From NCBI GenBank assembly GCA_029718625.1, contig CM056391.1:20001218-20065217 (forward strand): 64,000 nucleotides of DNA, in the 5' to 3' direction. A program made the position numbers and the translations under genes. Positions 38,741 through 64,000 of the stretch are shown piece after piece; position 1 is the first letter of the stretch; each line of letters starts with the position of its first letter. Origin of the DNA: Synaphobranchus kaupii (taxonomy: Eukaryota; Chordata; Actinopteri; Anguilliformes; Synaphobranchidae). A model generated the notes under the pieces. That model was not told where the DNA came from, ran no database searches, and saw only the letters and a program-made list of their open reading frames with translations.

Positions 38741-39312
38741 ACAGTGTACAATAAATGATGGTGGAGTGTAGTTTTTTTTGTTGAAGGAGTGAGAATATAA
38801 TCCTGTCGTGTGAGGCCTTGTGGCATCTCACTTCAGGTGACATCTCCACATGTCTACCCTCAGCAAGATGATGTCTTAGTGGGGCCGAGTGGGATAAAAC
38901 CAAGCCACAAGTATTTCTTTTTTCTCCCTTGCTTCGCCATGGCCCAGCAGTCAATTAAAGACAGCAAAGTCTGCTTCCATAGCAGGGGGTGGAGCCCGTT
39001 TCCCTGATTCACCATCAAGTAATAGTCTGGACTGTGTACTCTGCGTCGCCTAGCTTGTCACCTTTAGCCAAACACTAGTCAGTTTTTGTTTTGTTCATTT
39101 GTGAAGCCAGTGTCTTTGCACGGTCATGGTGGTCTGCCTCCCTCATGATAGGCATGCGTGACGTAGTCATGAGGGTGGAGTCCACAGGGAGGGCCGCTGC
39201 TGTGCCCACGGCCGTGACGAGGAGACGCTCCGGCGTGAGGTTGAGAAAGGCCACACTGCGTGAGCGCAACGCTACTGGGGTGAGGGAGGATCCCCCCCGC
39301 GGAGCGGGGCCG

Positions 39313-57267
<17,955 letters not shown>

Positions 57268-60200
57268 CTGCAAGAGACAGTAGTGGAAAGATTAGATGCT
57301 ATGCATATTCCTATGGGGCAGCTTGTCAATGTTATACAGCTTTGAATAAACAGAATAAAAGCATTTTAGTTCCACAGCTACCCAATCTGCCACATTATAC
57401 ATTTTTGGTATTAGCATAAGTGTTTCTAGTATTAAAGCAAAGTCTTAAAACATTTCAAAAAGGGAAAAAAATCTCATTGTAAGTATGTTTTTAGATGCCC
57501 CTCAGCCAGCTGTCAAACAATGACGCTATTTAGAACAATGCAAATGAATGCATCAAACTTTTTTAGTTAAAAAAAGAATGCTCAGTCTTCTAATAATCTA
57601 TCTTCCTTCCTCCTCTTGGAACACCACACAGGGGTTAGTATCCATAGCAACGTAGCCCTCTGCGGACAGCCATCCCTGCAGAATTCCTCTTCTTAGTAAA
57701 CAAATTGTGCACGTGAGAAACACTCACTGTGGAATTTCAAAGGCAAAGCAGTTTTAAATCACTTCTTATGAAACTGCAAGCCTTTAAAAAAAAAAAAAAA
57801 AGACTGATTAATAATAGTTTTCCGGTTGAATTGAGGTTTCCTGAAATGTCTACATTCTGTATATACATTTGCAGATGTAACCATCCTAACCAAGGAAATG
57901 AAAAGGATGTGATGCACAAATAGCAGGTTTCATCTATTATTTTATGGCATGATCAGATGGTCTTTGAGATGGCGCTGGTAAATATTGGTAAATGTTCTGA
58001 TGCACCTGTTCAATGCGCGTTTTCCGCAACTGTAGAACTATCCATATACATTACATACTTTATATATAGTATGTCTGCTTCAAATAAGAAGCAGGTTGCC
58101 AATAATCCCATTACAGAAACCTGCAAAATATTTAAATGAAATCTGTAACATTTGTAACTTTCCGTTAAGCCTCTGTGTCCCCAGATTGACATGGCAGATT
58201 AGTTTACAAGCTTTGCCTACAAAGATGGTAATACACAAACCTACGACTAATAATTTTTTGCTTCATATTACGGGCTCATTGTAATCTGAAACTAAAAATC
58301 CATCTCCCCTCAAAACGATTTCAAATTGTATTAAACTTTATTTAAAAACTACTAATCATAATAACGCATTTTCCCTACATGGGTTTGCTTAATTGCAGTC
58401 ATGGGGAGACAAATATCTGATGTATTGAATTTCGCTATAGCCCAAGCAGAGCGGAGCGCGGCGTGTTGGTTCACTGGGCTGATTTCTTTCCCTTAATTGA
58501 TGCTGACAGATTCAGTAGTGCTCCGGGTTGTGTTGTGTAACAGGGAACAGCCTGTCGTCTGATAACGGCATGCCACTCTTTCGCTGCCCCCGACGATGTG
58601 GTGAGCCCGTCCACGCAACAATTGCCTCAAAGGCCAGAACGAAAACAAAAGTGGAGGAGGCGTGCATGTGGGCAGCATGCGCAGTCTGTACCAGCCTGTG
58701 GTCCTCCAATGGCTGCGGTCTGTGCCAGCCACGCCTCCCTCGTTGCAGACTACATCTTGGCCCTGCTTCAGTGGAGCTCACAGTCCACTAACAACGAGTG
58801 ACAAGAATGTTTTGTGGGAGACGGAACTTGGGCCAGTCTTTTTATTCAACTGCAACTAAAATTGCGATTATGATACCGTAAAACAAGGATTATACCTGTG
58901 AAACTGCACTAATTTTAGGTCTAAAAATACACATTTTTAGAACTTGAATATACTTGCAAATGTGAATCCAACTTTAACTGAAGACAAATACTCCCTCCAA
59001 AATGAATTACACTTGATCTGTGTGAACTTAGTACATTTGAACAAAGTAAACACACAATTCACTCCAAACATTCCCCATTACTTTTCAATTCCAAATAATC
59101 AGTAACAACATACTGACAGCAATAATTCCAATAGTGCTCTATATTTATCATCCAATTGCAATTTAATAGACAATATTATTCCCAGGCAAGTCAGACAGCA
59201 AAGTTCAATTATATACACCTACTGTATTTACTTAGCACTGCAGCCTTTAACCCTACATCCTGTCTACTGGGTTCATCCGGTCCTATGGATCTCCTCACCA
59301 CAAAGCCCTTCATATAAACTGGAAGAGCGGCTTTCCACTAAAGTGAAAAACAGGAAATTTGATGACATTGTTCAGTGAGCAGACGTCAGCAGAGACAGAT
59401 AGAAAGGGTAAATGGTTTCCAAGCGGCAGCAGTAGGACCAGAAAGCTCGGAATCCTGGGAGGAGAAAATGGCTACATGACAAATATGCGCAATTATAATA
59501 TGCTTCATTAAATCAATATGTTCACTGTGATCGTATGCAGTTAAAGTAGCATACCACCACTTAAAGGAATTAACACTCTTGAGAAATGGTTTTCAATCAT
59601 GCCTTAGTATGTACTATTTAGGGTGTCTTCAAATAACTTCTACCAAAATGTATCTAAAATTACTAATATCATGATTAACATACGTATATTTTTTCATCTT
59701 TGAGGATATGAGCTGTGTATTCCCACTTATGATATTCAGTAGATTTTGTGTTTATATTATGATTACATGTGAAACTGTTGGTGTCTTTCACAGTATAGCA
59801 AAGAGAATGTGGAGCAACAGTTAGAACAAAACACTCCACACAACCCAGGTACTCGACCGTGTCATATCCTGATCGAAATATCCCTCCACTGCTTCAAGTT
59901 TTCAATAATCCATCTGAAAAAATTGGTTGTATGTATTCTGTCACATCGGAATTCATGAGTTGTAAGCAGAACGTGTGTGTTGCTCAAGTCTCCCTCTTAA
60001 AGAAACAGTTAACTTCATTCAGAGACACTGACAGTGTGTAGTGCCGGATTACAACATCCAGCGGGCAAAAAACTAATGATAAAAAATGTACCTAGAACTT
60101 TAGAATGTGACAAAGGAAGCATCTGGTGCAGTATGTCTACGCTGAACTTAGCAATAAAAAATGAGAATATGGTTTCATTCAAAGGGCATTCAGGTCAAAG

Positions 60201-61060
60201 TTGAAGGGTTATGGTTTAGAAAAGGAATAGCAGGCAGTCACAGGTGCGTTATGGCTGCCACGTACCCAAACTGTCCCTCATTTTTCTTGTCGTCACCACT
60301 TGTGAGGACGGGGTTTCCCTCCAACAGGGGACCACTGAGCTGGCAATGCTGACAAAAATGTTTATAAATAGAATTGCTTCCTTCCCACAGCTTGCAATTT
60401 CTAGCCCACACTTCATATAGGCCCAATTATACGATCGGATCCTTTCCCATTCACACAGATGTTGCATCACTTATGAAGTGCAATAGCCAATATTAATTTA
60501 AAAACGTAGTTACAGCTGTAAGATGCAAAACCTCCCTTTCGCATTGGGATTCATAGCCCTTCTTGGCTTCCCCTTTCTTGAACATTGGCTGGTGACTGTC
60601 CTAACAAAACTCTAGGCTGGACTCAATCATAAGAGAGAAAAGTATTCTGACCAAATATTTTAATATAGGCCCTGCTACAGAAATTTGTTGAGCTATAGGT
60701 TATTAGCTGCTATACAATTACATAGCCCTAAATTACAGCATATATTTAAGTTCCATTTACTATGTTGTCCACTACAGCAGCACTATACTCCAGCTCATAA
60801 AATCTCATTTTAACTGGGAATTATACAGGAGATGTGATGCACCTATTTGACCCAAGAGGGAACATACCCACTGTATACCATCTTTCATAACAATTTTATC
60901 TTAAGTACCATACTGAAAATATGGATCATTCCTTATGATTTGCCCATTTCAGATTTTTGCTAATTATATATTTGCCCATACAACACCTGTACTGCAATCA
61001 TCAGATTTCTCTTGTGATTTTAATAATCACGTAACCAGAAAAATGTAATTAATTTTTGTG
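57268..61060. other. PDE8A intron 1, part 1: exon 1 not found
   Basis: A CpG-richer block at about 58440-58790 carries several overlapping open frames of 60-90 codons on both strands, none resembling the MGC-type PDE8A N-terminus. The rest is AT-rich. Confidence 0.45.
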
Positions 61061-62512
61061 CTTGAAGGGATAGTTCACCTTCGAAAGTTTTGGTGTATTT
61101 TTTTGATTGGTCCAGAGTCAGATTCCAGAGAGTTTTGTGTGCAGTGAAGGATAGTTTAGATTTGTGACAACTTGCCAGCTTTACAATATGGCAGATACCA
61201 GCAAATTCAAGGGTTGTACATGTGTATATTACTGGATTATTATTCAATATATTAGACCTATGTGTAATATTATTTTTGATTGGAACTATTTTCTATCGCC
61301 CTGCAACCAGAATTCAAGGAAATTATGGCACAGCTTCTGATATCAGCATTACTACATGGGTCCTGGGGAGTGAAGAGCTTGTGCAGCTTGAGAACGGAGA
61401 AGAAAAGAATTCCCAACACAAAATAAGAACACGTTTTTACGTTTACAATTGTCAATAAATTATATAATATTAATATGCTCATATGTATATGGAAACATAG
61501 CATTGTAGTACACGCTGCATAGGAGTTACTTGAAGAGTATTTTCCTGGTTTAGACCACAAACCCCAGAAGTCCCCGATATCCACCACTGTTAAAGGGGCT
61601 ATATGTAATGTCCAGAAATTCCTTTTCATTACTGACACCGGTGGCCGTAAGTATACTGCAGCTAGCAAGCAAGCAGTCGACTAACGTTATGTATTTTGAC
61701 AAACGGTGGTGATTTTTTCCAACAATGAATGATGTACAAAGCAAAGGTGTAGAACTATCGGTAGCTTTCTAGCCAAGAGCGATGCAAGGCAAGGGTGGTC
61801 AACTAGCTACCTGTAACCTAGCTAGTTTGGTGGCTGGCTAACGTTAGCTACCACCCGACCTGGATCCGGCGTTGCTTGGTAATGTTAGCTGTTAAAGTTA
61901 TTTGACAGATTTTGGTCAGACTGCCATTTGGCCAAAAAGGCTTCAGTCGAAAAAATTGTATCTATCTTCACCTTTGGTGGACTCGACGTTGGTGTTGAGA
62001 TGGGAGCCGGTCGTTTGCTGGTTGATTGGTCCATTTCTCAGCAGTTAGCTAGTGTTAGACGAGTTTGCTAATGTTACATACTGGCCTGGCCCTGGCTGTA
62101 GTTTATGCTATGGAGGGGGGGGGGGGGGGGCAGAGAGAGGGATGGCACTCGGAAGCATGCTTAGATGTCACATCCTTCATTCACAAAATAATTTTCCCGG
62201 CAAATCCGACCCGAATCCTTTACATAAAAATCAACCCATAGGCTCTTATACGCAAGTGAGAAAATCGGGGAAGGTCTAATTTTTAAAGTTATGTTACAAT
62301 CTGTTCATACATTGGCAATAGAAAGCGATTCACGCATGTAAAAATCTTACATGTATCCCCTTTAAGCCAGGAGGTTTACAGTATACAGTAAGCATCTAAA
62401 ATATTATTCTCCAATATCCGCACACACAAATGGTCTGGGACAATCGAAAACATTCACTTAGACTGAAATAATATATTTTTTAAAACTCCTGAAAGTGAAC
62501 TATCCCTTTAAA
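61061..62512. mobile_element. MITE-family copy (TTTAAAGGGATAGTTCAC ends) enlarged by a nested element
   Basis: The left end CTTGAAGGGATAGTTCACC and the right end GAAAGTGAACTATCCCTTTA are those of the family at 34950-35378. Subterminal similarity includes GATTGGTCC, GAAGGATAGTTTAGA and CCAGCTTTACAATATGGC. Confidence 0.72.
61590..62364. mobile_element. Nested MITE with TTAAAGGGG..ATGTAA ends
   Basis: TTAAAGGGGCTATATGTAAT at the left is mirrored by CTTACATGTATCCCCTTTA at the right. It lies wholly inside the 61061-62512 element and contains a 16 G run (62115-62130). Confidence 0.65.
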
Positions 62513-64000
62513 GTTGCACACGTTATATTACAGCCTGCAATTATTCTTAAAGTTTAATGCTGCCTTCAGATACTGTAATTAAAAAAAGACAGTGAAATTA
62601 AATAAAGTTTGATTGATATCAAGCCAATGGAGGGCCAGCTGAACTAAATATTTAATGTAGAAGTGTGTACAATTCATAGCCATAATCACTTCACTGAAAT
62701 GTTGCATTTATGGTAGGAAATCGACACTTCCTATATCACACAAAGCATAGCAAACCAAGAGAGTCTACTCACCAGCATACGGTTCCTTGTAAGCTGTTAG
62801 CAATTAAAGCAAATAATTCAAGAGATAATAGTAAAGTTCCCACCATCATTCCTAGATACTGACGTTTGTTTTAGACACAAACGCCAATGCCTTCATAATA
62901 TCATGTGCTCATTTACAGTACACCCAGGCACTGCAAGAACACACTGACCCTCTTTCTGTCTGCAATTTTATCTCTTACCTCACAAGATAATGGAATACGC
63001 AAACATAAGGTGCCATTGATACACCAGTCACAAAATACAGTAAGACACCACATGCCCTAATAAAGAGATTCACTAAGCAGAAATTAAGTTTCAAAATACG
63101 CCAGAGTGATATTAAAATAAAATGTGCAAAATGTTCATCAGTGTGAAAATAACACATTCACTGACTACCATCTCATATTTGTAAATATACACTCTTTTAA
63201 ATATAAAAACAAATGTTCCAAAAGTTTAACGCCTACAAAGAATCAGAAATTCATAATCAGAAATACTCAGTCATTTTCATATCTATTGATGAACAACAGA
63301 ATTTACATGGACTAAAAAAAACGTTAATTTAGCTACTGCGCAACATGGTTTCAAGGTTTTAACCAACCTTCCAAATCAAAGTAACATCAAAACCAGATGC
63401 AGGGCTATATTTGCTTTATTATGATCAAAACGGCCACAGGACTGAGAGGTCCAGGCGTTGCTTGCTGACGTTAGGGGAAACACAGAACTCCCCAAGCCCA
63501 GGGATGTGTGACAGGGTGCGACACGCGAGAGCGGCTCTTTGGCCTTGCAGTGATGCGTTTCCTGTCAGCTGCGTGTGCGGTGTAGCCTAGAGACTGTGCC
63601 AGAGGAGCATCGAACTGCTCTAACCATAGACACAAGCTTCAGCAGGCGCCACTGCAGTACCTCAACGCTGTATTAAAATATAAATCATTGGCTGGATGGC
63701 ATGACGCGTTCGTGTCCACACGTGTCCACACAATTTGTTTTTGAACCAATTATTCAAGACACTGATTGTACTACATAATTCCTGCAAGTTCACCCTTACC
63801 TTTTGAGCTTCATATATAAACTAAAATTATGTTTTGTGGATGTTCGCCATTTAAGTGGAAAGTGGACTTTTATTTAAATAGATAAACATTGATGTACATT
63901 GATGGGAAACCATCCCCAGGTGTTTGCACTATTATGCTAAAATAGTTAGCACTATTATATGTATTAGTATTATTGTTCATTATTATTAACTATTTTAATC
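62513..64000. other. PDE8A intron 1, part 2: no gene recognised
   Basis: A GC- and CpG-richer stretch at about 63420-63660 stands out from AT-rich surroundings. No start codon with an MGC-type PDE8 N-terminus was found on the minus strand. Confidence 0.45.

Noticed and set aside
58493..58801. Several 65-89 codon ORFs as PDE8A exon 1
   Set aside because: None begins MGC or resembles a PDE8 N-terminus, and none ends at a donor in the required phase.
61270..61668. 132-codon minus-strand ORF
   Set aside because: It spans the boundary of two nested MITEs and has no family similarity.

Overview
This window is nuclear DNA from a vertebrate, almost certainly a ray-finned fish. Three protein-coding genes, all on the minus strand, are split into many short exons with GT-AG introns. 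Introns and spacers hold typical fish mobile DNA: Tc1/mariner with Sleeping Beauty-like ends, hAT and TTAA-flanked MITEs, L1-like and other LINE pieces, a Ty3/gypsy element with integrase before reverse transcriptase, and the tttagcagac..ccaaagcgac fish repeat. The species cannot be told from sequence alone.

Layout, left to right. (1) 134-11495: the first two coding exons of WHAMM, an Arp2/3-activating nucleation factor; the gene continues past the left edge. Its 10.6 kb intron 1 holds a decayed Gmr1-like retrotransposon (about 2.4-8.2 kb), itself hit by a MITE. (2) 11.5-16.7 kb: spacer with a LINE tail and a 1.1 kb Tc1-like fold-back element. (3) 16997-31150: a complete KHDC4 (BLOM7) gene, reconstructed as 14 coding exons with continuous phase, 1848 nt, 615 residues. 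Its introns host three related H/ACA-type small RNAs and several transposons, one of which fills nearly all of intron 11. (4) 31.2-39.3 kb: spacer with a MITE, microsatellites and no recognised gene. (5) 39313-57267: PDE8A, 21 coding exons (2304 nt, 767 residues and stop), from just before the REC-like domain through PAS and the catalytic domain to the C-terminus. The first coding exon was not found and probably lies beyond the right edge. (6) 57.3-64 kb: PDE8A intron 1, with a nested MITE.

The three proteins share no pathway: actin and membrane dynamics, splicing and RNA binding, and cAMP breakdown. The link worth attention is KHDC4 as host of an H/ACA RNA trio, plus several repeats that sit within a few tens of bases of splice sites. 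Small ORFs elsewhere look like chance frames. All exon calls come from reading splice sites, phase and remembered family similarity; no alignment was run.
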